A stretch of 64,000 nt of DNA, from NCBI GenBank assembly GCA_963556255.1, contig OY744605.1:10649326-10713325 (forward strand). The letters run 5' to 3'. Every line of letters begins with the position of its first letter. Positions within the stretch are counted from its first letter, which is position 1. Shown here one piece after another: positions 1 through 29,134 of this stretch. The position numbers and the translations under genes are program-made. Source of the stretch: Allolobophora icterica (taxonomy: Eukaryota > Annelida > Clitellata > Crassiclitellata > Lumbricidae). The notes beneath the pieces are model-generated. The model searched no databases. It was not told the DNA's origin and worked only from the letters and a program-made list of their open reading frames with translations.

Positions 1-229
1 CACTCATTCTGTTTATTCCAGTTTGTGAAAATCTAACCTAATCTTAAAACTTCTATAGCAACATTATACCAATGCACCATCGATGGCACTCCAAAACAGA
101 TCTGCAATCCAGTAATTCCAAGTGTCAATCCAATGACATAGAAACAGCAGACAAAAATTTGTTGCCTATTTTAGACTAGACATTAGATATATAATAGTTA
201 CATTTCTAGAAGAAATTATAGTTAACTAC

Positions 230-18422
<18,193 letters not shown>

Positions 18423-18960
18423 CCTAGCTATTCTAGACGAAACACTAGGTGCAAATAATGCCGATTTATTCAATATCGGTGAAAATGACGACGATTCATA
18501 CAACCAGCAGTTACGCAAATAGAAAAGCGAGAATACGAAACCGATAACAACAGATAAGTCAGAAAAAATTTTCCCGCAAAATGGGTCAATAAGTAGTTGA
18601 CCAATGAGCCATAACTGGGACATCTTCGCCAAATGGAATTGCAATAAAATAGGTCAAAAACGTCAGCATCGAACCAACTCACTTCCAGAAGATGAACTTA
18701 GCTCGGAGGGCCTAGAGACTCTAAAGATAGTGGTTGCACTGGTTGAGTGGTTAAGAACCAAGGGGTTCAAATCCAGGTTTCATAAGTGGGTAAAATTTAA
18801 AGTAATCCCCTAAAAATTTAATGGAATCATGGCAGGGTCAGTGATAGATCTTACACAGATATTCAAAAATAAATGCAATACAAGTAGGCCTATAATTTAT
18901 ACGTCTTTAAATTCGTTATATTTGTATGATAAACAGGCTGTAATCTAGTCCCCCTCTTGT
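18423..18960. promoter_or_regulatory. 5' flank of the PARP14-like gene (probable promoter / 5' UTR)
   Basis: Upstream of the start codon no repeat is recognised for about 500 bp, in contrast to the nest that follows. By position it should hold the promoter and 5' UTR. No TATA box or initiator can be named with confidence. Confidence 0.35.
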
Positions 18961-19095
18961 GGGGGGGAAACAAGTTTCCTGGGGGATTTTCCACCCCAAA
19001 AGGTGTCTACATTACAATATTGCTGGCCTCTGGGGGGAAACATCAATCCTGGGGGAATTCCCCCCCCCCCAAAGACGTCTAGATTACACACTGTA
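18940..19095. repeat. Small inverted-repeat element
   Basis: It is bounded by TGTAATCTAG (about 18940) and CTAGATTACA (about 19079-19088), with two internal blocks of the form GGGGGAAA-CA-CCTGGGGG. It looks like a short MITE, class unknown. Confidence 0.45.
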
Positions 19096-20296
19096 TGATA
19101 AACTGGAGTTCTATTGTTTTCGAGTGGTTCATGAGTAGGTATTCAGGCTTGGACCAAATCATTTTGGCATATCAATCTCTCTGGAACAAACTCCCGCCAG
19201 TATTTATAGTGGGATTATATATCCAGGGTGAGAATTGTCGGGGGGTTTGGGGGGTTCAACCCCTCTAGTCTTTCTTAGGACCCAGTGGCGGATTTAGCTA
19301 TAGGCCCGGGGGGCGGTTCGCCCCCCCGCGCCCCTCTTGGTTGTCTTGGTTGTATGGTGGGCTGCCAGAACGGGCCTAGTATGACCGAGGTTTAGTTAAA
19401 GCCATGTCCATAGTGATAGGCGTAATTTTTGCTATGGACTTGGTTATCGTAACCCACTTTCTTAACCCAAATAAACAACGCCCATCGCTATTGAGTCGGC
19501 TTGGTCTAATTTCAACTGTGCTTCCCCCAGTATTGCTGTTCTGTCTATCTTTACGTATGTAGTAGGGAGACAGACAACATAGGCAGGACATGGAAGATTG
19601 GCATGACCCTGAATTGATCCTCACTCTCCATGTAAATGTCTCAGGATGTAGGCTAAGTTCCAAAGTGCAACGGAGTCCTACACAGCCCACAGGCAAGCAA
19701 AGTCATCCTCAATATGAGTCATATACGTCATACGATATCGTATACCTCAAATCGCCGGTGCCAAGCTTAAACATATCCATCATCAAACTACCACACATTC
19801 CGGCAGTTAAAGAGTGTAGTACGGTATATCAAATTTCTAGCGCAGCCGGCATCTAAACCTAAATGACACGGCGTTTTGGATAATTTTATCATGGCAATTC
19901 TCTACAAGTCGCTTTCGGATTGGAGATCCGCGTATTGGATTAAACTGCCATGAAACGAAGAAAATATGGTATTTATAATATCAATTCACGTTCCTTAAAT
20001 AAATTGGATATAATTATAAATTGTATCCTCATGGTTGATGTTAAACTACTAAACGCAAACCGGCAGAAAACTTATAAGCATAAAATTATGAAGCGAGCTA
20101 GTCTTCAAGCAAATGCCAAACAATGTTTGAAACTTACAACATTTATCACAAAATTACCTACAGCATGCATGTGAAAATGTCAGCTTTTCAGGCGGAGAGC
20201 GAAGAACAGGTGTCATATGGTCTCGGTAGGAGAGTCCAAGAGTGAGAGAGTCTTACAGCCTGATGCAGTATTTTGGTTATAGGAAGCAGTTTGCAT

Positions 20297-20755
20297 TCAA
20301 GGAGACCATATAGAGTTGCAGTAGTATAGTCGCGTCAGGATAAGGCAGTGCAACAGTGTTTCCAGTGATGCTGAATGCAGAGTAGAGCGAAGCTGCCGGC
20401 TTCTTCTGAGGTGAAACAAGCAAATCCAAGAAATGGCGGCTATCTGAGGTTTTAGGGAGAGTACACGTGTTGAGTCAACAATGTCTCCAAGTTCCCGAAC
20501 AGAAGATGATGGGCAGAGTAGAGAGGAGGAAGTAGAAAGTGAGAGTTCAGCACACTGTAGGAGCTTAAAGGAACGATCAAACCAGATGAGCTCGGATTTG
20601 GCAGGGTTAAATTTGAGGCGCATAGACAGACTCCACAGCATGATGTTATCGATGTAGGGCCTACATGTAGGCACTAAGTCTCTTTGTAGCATCTGCAACC
20701 TCATTTTAGTCGCAGATTTACATTTTACGTTTGCTTGCAAAATTTCGGTTTTCAA
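20297..20755 (-). pseudogene. LINE reverse-transcriptase fragment
   Basis: The minus frame reads MRLKFNPAKSELIWFDRS, then VRELGDIVDSTRVLSLKPQI, then CLFHLRRSRQLRSTL and TRLYYCNSIW. These are the thumb and C-terminal motifs of CR1/jockey-type polymerases. It is truncated at both ends and lies inside the hAT at 19283-21147. Part of the same stretch recurs on the plus strand at about 24840-24935. Confidence 0.75.
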
Positions 20756-20810
20756 ATGATCAAACTGTAATTTAATAAGGCAGGAACGATGCCAAGTGCA
20801 AAAGAACAGA

Positions 20811-20950
20811 AGAAGAAGAAGAGTAGTCCCTTAAGCTAGCCCTGAGGCAGCCATGGGTATGAAGTGCTAGCGACTTCATTTTCTTAGCCTTGATATATGA
20901 GGGTGGGTCCTCTCCCTCGCCGTCTCATCTTCCCACTGACGGTGTACATA
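20811..20950 (-). mobile_element. SINE family 1, partial reverse copy
   Basis: It contains TCCCTTAAGCTAGCCCTGAG and AACTTCATTTTCTTAGCC-like sequence and matches the 3' half of the SINE at 50451-50688 in reverse. Nested in a hAT element. Confidence 0.75.
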
Positions 20951-21626
20951 GAATAGGAAACATTTCTTCACTTTGAAACAGTTTAACATAGGATGTATAT
21001 ACTAGTGGTCTACTACAAATGGAAATACTTCAAATATAAGCTTACATCTATTATCATTTAAAGTTGATTACAAATTTACCCTAGAACGTGGCGCCCCTCA
21101 GAAGAAACCCTTGCCCCCCCGCGCAAGAAATCCTGGATCCGCCACTGTTAGGACCCCATAGTAAAGTCTTCATTGCACACCCAAACTCCACAGGAATCAA
21201 GGTCTACCCCCCCCCCAGTCTTTTTTCTACAATTCTCATACTGGTTATAGCTGTAGAGCCTAGCCTACTACATGATAAATGTCATGTGATTTTTATATGT
21301 AGGCCTATACGCATGTACAACGACGGACTGTCGTTTGAATATTATGCCTACCTTTTGATATCATTTTTAGCTGATCAGCCCGTTTACAGTGGCGTACGGA
21401 GGTGAAATGCCGCCCGGGGCGAGGGCCCAAAATGCCGCCCTTGGCCACTTAATTTTCTATATGCTATTTTCTCATAACGATGATATATCAGCCTACATAT
21501 TCAATGTTATTTTACGCAGTTTATAGCCTTTCTGGATATTTCACTTTTCACTGTAGGCCTATTTATTTTGTAATTGTCCGTTTTAGCTATACATTTCCAA
21601 CTTACTGAAATTTATTTTATTAGATA

Positions 21627-22264
21627 ACTAGCTGGTTTACCCGGCGTTGCCCGGGTTTCGGAAATAGTTGAGTGAAAGTTTCAATCCCTCTAACGAATCC
21701 GTACCTGTAGCACCACCACCACCACCACCACCACCACCACCACGCCCGGTTTAGTTGAGTGAAAGTTTCAATCCCTCTAGCGAATCCGTACCTGTACCAC
21801 CACCACCACCACCACCACCACCACCACCACCACCACAACGCCCGGTTTAGTTGAGTGAAAGTTTCAATCCCTCTAGCGAATCCGTACCTGTACCACCACC
21901 ACCACCACCACCACCACCAGTTAAAGTGAAGTGAAATCCCTACGGCTGCGCCATCTGGCGAATCTTTAGAAATCCGTCCTGGTGGCAGAGAATAATCTTA
22001 TCGGGTGGCGCCATCTGGTGAATGAAAATAGGTCGACTCGAATGTGTAAAAAGTCGGATTTGGGAGAGTTTTTTTCCCGGGACACCATAGAAGCGGTCAA
22101 AAGGTGGACACGAAGCCTCACACTGGGTGTGTAATGCCCACCCCGAGACAGCAGTGAAGGTTTTAAGTGAAAAGCTCGAAAGCTGTCGAAATGCATTCCG
22201 GTCTAAGATCGCGTGCTACAGACAGACAGAGGGACAGATTCTTTCCTTTATATATATAGATTAA
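21627..22264 (+). mobile_element. Conserved-end repeat element, copy 3 (CAC minisatellite core)
   Basis: It starts ACTAGCTGGTTTACCCGGCG and ends TATATATAGATTAA. The core has three units of TTGAGTGAAAGTTTCAATCC plus a stretch ending in a (CCA)n run, a core unlike those of copies 1 and 2. It is nested in the hAT at 21387-23444. Confidence 0.65.
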
Positions 22265-22973
22265 AAACATTTTATTGCATGACTTGCGACTGTCGCTGGC
22301 TCACTGTGATGTGTACAGTATAGTACAGTACATACTGTACATACATAATACATCATATTATGTTATAATTGCCATAATTTCATGAAAGCAGCGTAATGAT
22401 TGTGTCATCTATGATAAAGGCAAAACACAGCGCTGCATTATAAAAAGATTATAAGTAACATAGGCCCTACCATATTTTTAGTAAGATTATTAATAAATAA
22501 TTATTCTGCTATACAGTAATGATGTAAACAAGGCTTACTGTGCGCAGTAGAAATTTAAGCCTTAAGTTTAATAACAATCAAATTAAACAATGTATTTTAT
22601 TCACTAGATAATAATATAATATTCTCATATTTTAGTAGGGCCTAAACTTTGCCAAACAACTGCAGTCTGCAGCATCATGCAAAAACGCCAGAGTAAAAAA
22701 TGAAGAGCGAGTAACCGAGATTCGAAAATAACTGAATAGGTATACTATTACTAAACTCTGTTGAAAGAATAAGACTTCAATAAGTGGTCATTTCAAATGA
22801 CAAAATAATGCAGCCAATTTCTGTTAAAACCAGACAAATTTTAACATTAATTTTAAAAAGAGGTCTAAACTAACCTAAGTGGTGAAATGCTGTGGTGGCG
22901 ATATTGACAGTTTGTGATTAAATTTTATTCTGTCATTAATTCGTGTAGATATCTATACATATGATATATAGAC

Positions 22974-23069
<96 letters not shown>

Positions 23070-23075
23070 TATGAT
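22974..23075 (+). repeat. TA microsatellite
   Basis: An essentially pure (TA)n run of about 100 bp, inside a hAT element. Confidence 0.95.
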
Positions 23076-23560
23076 TATGAAGGGCGGCATAACAAGAATA
23101 TGCTTTGAAGTATGCTGTATGTAGGCCTAGTCTGTTACCGTACTCTGTTTACTAGATAATGCGATTCCGCTTCCTTTACTGCAATTCTGTTTGGTGTTTA
23201 ATGTAGCCTATAGGGCCTACATCTGAGAATGATGCCGCCCCTAACGATCAACGGAAGCCAAGCTGACTTGACTAAAGTGACGATTTTTTCTTTCCTTCCT
23301 TTTCTTTCTTTTTCTCCTACTTTTGCCTTTTTTAAAATCCAAAATTCACTCTTTTTTCTTTTTCTTTTACCCTATTTTGCCGCCCCTGGAAAAGTGCCGC
23401 CCGGGGCGACTCGCCCCCTCTGCCCCCCCTTCGGTACGCCACTGCCCGTTTACACTTCTAAACTTAACATTTTACGATTTGATTGCTATTTATGTTATTG
23501 TTTCTGTTATTCTTTTATATTTCCTGCACACAATCACAGCGCCTACAGTACTATTAGGCC

Positions 23561-24745
23561 CCTATGTGAAGAGAAGTTCCTCTCAGCTGACACGTTACGT
23601 TAGAAGAATTATCAGAAGTGAGTTTACTTACGAGTATAGCCTAGGTCTTCATCACAATTCTGCAAAGCTTCCTCCACGGATAGGCTAGGCCCTATTCTGG
23701 AATAGGTATACACTAGGCCTATAGCCTATATCGCTTTTGACTCTTTGCATAGGCCTACCCTAACATAATTTTTCCCTTTGATACAACAAAATGTTTACTG
23801 TACATATATAATGGGCCCCAATGGGGTTACTTAATTTTCCACCATAGCCTATAGCTATTTGCTACAGATTCTGATCTTTTGACCAATTGAGGTATTGTGA
23901 TTGTACTACCTCGAGCCGTATCAATCTGAAGAGGCAAATGAATAGAGCTAATATTCCATAGTCAACACCAGCAGATTGATTGATTGAATTTTGATTGAAA
24001 TCTTTATTGAAACCACAATTGAATATGGCATAAGTACAATTATTACAATTTTTATGCAAGCTGGTCACACAGCTAGAGTACTTTAAAATTATTAAAAGAT
24101 CAATCTACATTCCTATGTTGGATTCAATTATAGGCCTATGTTATTTAGATATGAGATTTTCTGCTCAAACCTTCGATCAAGGACGCAACTTTGGTGTAAA
24201 AAGTGGGGACCAATTTCTTACATACACGAAGCAAGGCGGAGACTGCTGCGATCTCTGGGAAGGCACACTAATAAAATATTGATTGGCATTGTTGAAAAAG
24301 TGTGGAATATGGTACCCCAGTCCAAAAAGTGGGGGTACGACCGTACGGGTAGGCCTACCCCTTAATTGTACCCCCACAAATAACGCCTATGCAAACCTTA
24401 ATTGTTATCTTGTGAACTTGCTTGTTGCCAAAAAACATCTTGAACTTAAACTCGGAATCGCTGGCATCAACCGTGAAGAGCTTTTGTAATATTATGTTAT
24501 GGTGAACTAATAAATCTGGACTGGGTCTGCTCTACTAGCTGAAATTCGGCTGTGCAAAGAAAAGTGGTTATGATCATCGAAGAATACAAGTGTATAGGCC
24601 TACCTATTCCAGTAGGGGCCTATAGCCTATCCGTGGAGGAAGCTTTGCAAAATTGTGATGAAGACCTTTATACGTAAGTAAACTCACTTCTGAGAATTCT
24701 TCTAATATTACCTCTCAGCTTAGAGGAACTTCTCTTCATTACGTC
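23561..24745. repeat. Large inverted repeat, arms about 150 bp
   Basis: The left arm (about 23561-23715) contains GAAGAGAAGTTCCTCTCAGC and GCAAAGCTTCCTCCACGGAT. The right arm (about 24595-24745) is its reverse complement with about 10% mismatches. The spacer is about 880 bp. No short terminal repeat with target duplication was found, so it could be a foldback element or an inverted duplication. Confidence 0.75.
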
Positions 24746-24779
24746 GACTAAAACATGGTTGATAGAAAAAATAGGGCAG

Positions 24780-25107
24780 AAAAGGTTGACCGGTTTAGCC
24801 CTCCTGAAAGTAGATGTGGACAAAGTGATTGATCAGTGTCTCTTAACCCTAGCAAATCCGAGCTCATCTGGTTTGACCGTTCCTCAAAGCTCCTACAGCA
24901 TGCTAAATCTCATTCTCTACTTCCTCGGTATCCAGAGCCGTAGCAACAATGAACGTGACCCCCTCCGAACATACGTCCGGGGCCCTTACCATGAGGAAAC
25001 TGGAATGCGGTGGTGAGGGGGAAAAAAGACGGGGTCGACCAAGGAATAAATGGATGGATGAGATTCACGACAGACATTGTCAGACAACTGATGTAGCCAA
25101 CAGACAC
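24780..25107 (+). pseudogene. LINE fragments (reverse transcriptase thumb and C-terminal tail)
   Basis: 24860-24935 reads PSKSELIWFDRSSKLLQHAK, matching the fragment at 20297-20755. 24985-25080 reads GEKRRGRPRNKWMDEI, the basic GRPxxRWxD tail common at the end of LINE polymerases. The two pieces may come from different elements. A hAT element starts at 25108. Confidence 0.65.
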
Positions 25108-25719
25108 CAGAGGCGCGTTTACAGAAAACGGGGCCCTAGGCGCAAACATTTTACGGGGCCCTAGGCGTAAACATTTTACGGGACCCTTCTGAAGAAAACA
25201 ATTATACATTTTACAATAACATAGGGCCCAGGGATGTCATTTGGAGGTCAGGGGGCATTTCCCCCCTCTGATTTTTGAAAAAAAAGAAAAAAATGGAATA
25301 AGAAAAGGAGGAAGAAGAAAGGGTAAAAAAATGATACTCAAAGTCATGGAATTATTATATACTATTAACAAAACTAGAGTTTTGCATAGCTTTTGTCACA
25401 GTTGTCCTCCCCCCCCCCAAATTTCGAAGAAAAACCTTTAAAAAGGTAAAACTTTTTCACACAGAGCGCGAAAAATTTTTTAACCTCTTTTTTGACATCC
25501 CTCCCCCTGAAAAAAGCTGAAATTACGTCCCTGATAGGGCCTACTTTTATGGGAATGCTAAAGTGTAAAAATAGAAAATTGGTTAAATTTAAAATAATTC
25601 CAAATTGAAAAATGTAATTTGTTATAATTGAAACAAATATTTTCATTCGTTTGTGGGCCCTCCGAGATATGGGGACCCTAGGCGCGCGCCTAGTGCGCCT
25701 ACGTGTAAACGCGTCTCTG
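25108..25719. mobile_element. hAT element, CAGAGGCGCGTTTACA ends
   Basis: Ends CAGAGGCGCGTTTACA and TGTAAACGCGTCTCTG, flanked by ACAGACAC and ACAGACAA (7 of 8 match). It is interrupted by the nested hAT MITE at 25229-25533. Confidence 0.75.
25229..25533. mobile_element. Nested hAT MITE, CAGGGA ends
   Basis: 305 bp from CAGGGATGTCATTTGGAGG to GAAATTACGTCCCTG with a perfect duplication ATAGGGCC at 25221-25228 and 25534-25541. It sits inside the hAT at 25108-25719, so it is the younger insertion. Confidence 0.88.
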
Positions 25720-25884
25720 ACAGACAACTGATGACGTAGCTAAGTTTTATGTGATGTATCAAAACAGTATCATAATGACTTCACGCCGTTCACGGGTTTT
25801 TTGGCCACTTTTAGGGGCCCCCTTCCTTGCGGGGCCCCCTCCGGTCGGAGGGTACGGAGGGCGGTCGCTACGCCTCTGTCGGTA

Positions 25885-26306
25885 TCACCACAGTATAAAT
25901 AATTACACAGTACGTCGACTCGTCGCCGCTGCTGCAGTCAGAATGTGTGACATTATAAATACCTAAGCCCCGCCCACTGTCGTCCACCATCTTGAAAGAG
26001 ACCGTTTACCATGGCAATACACCGGAAACAATCACATCAAATATTTTTTAAACGTTAAAAACAACATTGAGGACTACACGCCGATACACCGGAATCCATC
26101 AAATAAAATATTTTTTAAACGTTACAACGTACAACATTTAGGACTTCATTAGAATTAACAATATTATTTTTAACGTTAATTTCAGCTTAAATCTATAATT
26201 CAAAAGCTATTTTTCAAGGTGGCGTCGTAATCACGTGACCAGAAAAACTTGTCAACAGCCAGCAATGAGAGTCGACGTACTGTGTAATTATTTATACTGT
26301 GGTATC
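25885..26306. mobile_element. MITE with about 38-bp terminal inverted repeats
   Basis: CCACAGTATAAATAATTACA at the left is mirrored by TGTAATTATTTATACTGTGG at the right, and the inversion extends through GTACGTCGACT. It is flanked by GTATCAC on both sides (7 bp), or TATCA if the ends are read one base wider. The inside has two similar blocks around CACCGGAA...TTTTTTAAACGTTA. The superfamily is uncertain. Confidence 0.75.
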
Positions 26307-26599
26307 ACGTGCGTGCTTCTGTAGGCCTAATCTGTTGCGTACGTTATTGTCGACTGGATTTGCTGAATTAAACGAATATTGAGTAGGCCTATTAAAGCAC
26401 CCATCTCATCCATCCTACGCAATCGTAACCTCCAAACTTCTAAAGCGCCACTCGAAAGTCAAGCGCAGGGCGCCTGCAGCCTATTCACGAGCGTTGCGTC
26501 AAATCAGAGGGAGTTTCCAAAGAGTAGTCCAATTGAGATCCTAGTCCGGTTACCGGAGAGTCCAGATCAAAAGGGGCTCGAGCAGCTGCTCAAGCGAAC

Positions 26600-26905
26600 T
26601 CACCTAACAGACCTCTTTATTGCTATCTCTCCACAGGACTTTCATTCAAAACTGAAAACACTCCTCTTTCACAAATCCTATCCCGATTCTTTCTCTTATC
26701 CTCATCCTCACCGTTTCAACTCTAAACACAGTGGTGCACGCACCTTAGCTATCTGACTATCTGCCTGCATGACCCTTTTGGATCTTGAGTTCTTGACCTG
26801 AAACCCAATTCACCCTTCCCCGCCTGTCGATTATGATTTGACTGAGCGCTTGTGAATAAGCTGGTTCCGGCGACTTCACAAATTCAGCGCTATAAAAATC
26901 TATAA
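26600..26905 (+). pseudogene. LINE 3' end fragment
   Basis: It reads FHSKLKTLLFHKSYPDS before the frame closes, then a tail with TGACTGAGCGCTTGTGAATA and GCGCTATAAAAATCTATAAA. Similar tail text lies near 42110-42215 and 59445-59480. Confidence 0.6.
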
Positions 26906-27584
26906 ATTACGATAATAGTGTCACGTTTCTTTAGAATTCAATCAGTCGCCAGATTGCGCTTCACTAGGCGCCCTCAAGTGTAGAATCTAATACATAATTC
27001 GTGCTTTAACACCAAAGGCGTGACAATGGTGGCTGTTAGACCATGCTGTAGGATTTAAAGGATTTAAACGTCGTTAGACCCTGAACACAAGGATTTCCAA
27101 AATCGCAATCAAGATTAAATATAGTAAGTTTCTGTCGGCAGACTCTTAGCTATGATTTCTTCGATCAAAAGATGTTTAATCGAGCTATCCTCAACGATGC
27201 AGTTGGGAGTTGAGACGTATAGTAGCATTGGCGCATGTGTGGCGTGCTTCATAAACAGATTTGATACTGCGCAACATCGCCATTCAACGCTGGGAACTGT
27301 TTCCCTTAAATTATTTTGGCATTTTTAGATGACATTGTTGATGGTTCAAAGACTGCATACTACCGAATCAGCTTGACAAGTAAAACGAAATATTAGAAGA
27401 CGGTGTCGGGTTTAATTCAGATGTTACGGACCGGGTTGGGAAGCACAGCTGTTGCAATGAGTTGCCCTACAATGCTGATTTAGGCGACCTGTTGATGTAG
27501 CTCCTTTTGAGTATATTTTAATATGTGATAAGGCAGCATCTCCAATGTTTAGCGATGTCACTTCTGTAATGTGTATGCAACGCT

Positions 27585-27740
27585 TCACTCGTCAAGCAGT
27601 ATAATTTGGTTTCGGACTTATGCTGTGAAGTGAAAATAAAAAGTCCTGTGGTGCGCTGGTCCCATGTCCAGGATTTCAAGATTCGTTCATTGCCAGACCA
27701 AGGACCAGCGATAAGGAAATTAGCATATCCCTAAGTCCCT
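27585..27740. repeat. SINE family 2, partial copy
   Basis: TCAAGCAGTATAATTTGGT and CCCATGTCCAGGATTTCAAG match the body of the SINE at 10095-10400 in the same order. Confidence 0.6.
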
Positions 27741-28582
27741 CTTGGTACAGAGGACCTTGACTTTTCTTCAGTAATCACGCAGTCTGCAAAAGAATTGAAA
27801 ATGAAAAGATAACCTGGAGTTGGCGTCTGAAGACTCGGTTTATGTATTAGGGGTTTGCCATTTGTCGAAAAACAAAAGTTTAAAATTAATAATATAATAA
27901 TATTCGTGTTTATTGACACACTCACTGACAAACCGCAGTAAGTTACATTGAAACAATTGAAACATGATGGTACAATCATCAAGAAGTTAATTAACACACG
28001 TCTTGGCAGCCTGTAAGGTGTCTGCTCATTTTACTGCTGCCCCTAGGGAGTGGAAGGCTGAGTCGACCTAGACTGGGCTTGAGGGTATTAAACCATGACT
28101 TTTCAAGATCTAATGCTTTTTAGGCCAGAGTGTTACCATTCATCTATCACCCCTCCCCTTGTGTCTTCACAAAACCATGTGGTTTAGACAGGCACACCTT
28201 TGGGAGGGGTCCTGGAAGGCTCTTTAAATCTGTTCAGATGCATATGTTAAAACGTACATGTCTCTGGCTGTTTGGTGTCGAAGACCGTCTGCCTGAGCGT
28301 AATTCATGTAAAAACAAAAGTGCTGGGCTATTTTCTTAGCTCTGGTATTATGCAATATTATTGTATGTATATTTATCTAGACAATTAATGTAGCACCGTT
28401 TTTCTTTATGACACAACAAGCACTGGTATGCAAATAGGCGATGAGGTCTTGAAGAAATAAGGTAATCGGTAAGTAAACAGTGTTCAGGTGTCAATAAACG
28501 TCACCAATGGAAGGCCCTCGCACTTGCACAGAACCTAATGAATAGATATCGATGCAGGTGTGACAGTTGACACTGTATTCAG

Positions 28583-28810
28583 CAGAGATGTGTACTTGGT
28601 ACTTGTGCTTGAGTACAACTCGAGTGCAGTTTTCAATATTCATACTCGCACTTGAGACCAAAGTAGTTTTACTCAAGATTTTACATGTAACAAAGGTTCT
28701 TTGAAATAGAAACATACAGCATATGAACAACTACTTGAGACAAAAGTACTTGTATTTGAGACCTACAGGAAGTATTTGTGCTTGAAACACTAGTACTTGA
28801 AATAACTCTG
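28583..28810. mobile_element. hAT MITE upstream of FBXO42
   Basis: 228 bp with ends CAGAGATGTGTACTTGG and GTACTTGAAATAACTCTG, flanked by GTATTCAG and GTGTTCAG (7 of 8). It is rich in ACTTGAG/GTACTTG motifs. It ends 176 bp before the FBXO42 start codon, so it probably lies in the promoter or 5' UTR. Confidence 0.75.
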
Positions 28811-28986
28811 GTGTTCAGAGTCTGTGGACTGTGTTAGATCGAGGATGTGCAGAGGGCACTGAAGAAGCTCATGAAGGAACCCACATTTTAAGTATCTGCA
28901 ATGTTGCATTTTTAGACTACTTAAATAAAGTTTGACGATTTCTGTTCTGGATTCAACTGCGTCTAACAATTACCTTCCCCAGCAAC
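28811..28986 (+). promoter_or_regulatory. Presumed FBXO42 5' UTR / core promoter
   Basis: The 176 bp between the MITE and the start codon contain no repeat. Position makes this the likely transcript leader. No strong core-promoter motif is identified. Confidence 0.3.
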
Positions 28987-29134
28987 ATGAGCAACATGGA
29001 TGAAACTCGGTTTATGTGCTACATCAACGGTTTGCCGGACGAGATTTTGGAATTTATTTTCACCCTGACGTCTCCGTATCGTGACTTGAAGTCTATGATG
29101 CTGGTTTGTCGGAGATGGCATGCCGTTGTTACAG
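28987..29134 (+). CDS. FBXO42: FBXO42 exon 1 (start codon, F-box)
   Basis: 49 codons plus one base. It reads [20 protein letters not shown], then [14 protein letters not shown]: the LPxE(I)L...LVCRxW pattern of an F-box that binds SKP1. The donor is ACAG|GTCAGC, phase 1. Confidence 0.93.

Larger units (their letters stand above)
19283..21147. mobile_element. hAT element, CAGTGGCGGAT ends
   Basis: 1,865 bp with ends CAGTGGCGGATTTAGC and CTGGATCCGCCACTG and a perfect duplication TTAGGACC at 19275-19282 and 21148-21155. It carries a LINE fragment and a SINE fragment rather than a transposase. Confidence 0.88.
21387..23444. mobile_element. hAT element, CAGTGGCGTACGG ends
   Basis: 2,058 bp with ends CAGTGGCGTACGGAGG and CCTTCGGTACGCCACTG and a perfect duplication CCCGTTTA at 21379-21386 and 23445-23452. 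It hosts copy 3 of the conserved-end element and a TA microsatellite. No transposase frame is seen. Confidence 0.9.

Noticed and set aside
26379..26756. 125-codon plus-strand frame as a gene
   Set aside because: It spans a SINE-type repeat and a LINE 3' tail (FHSKLKTLLF); not a host gene.
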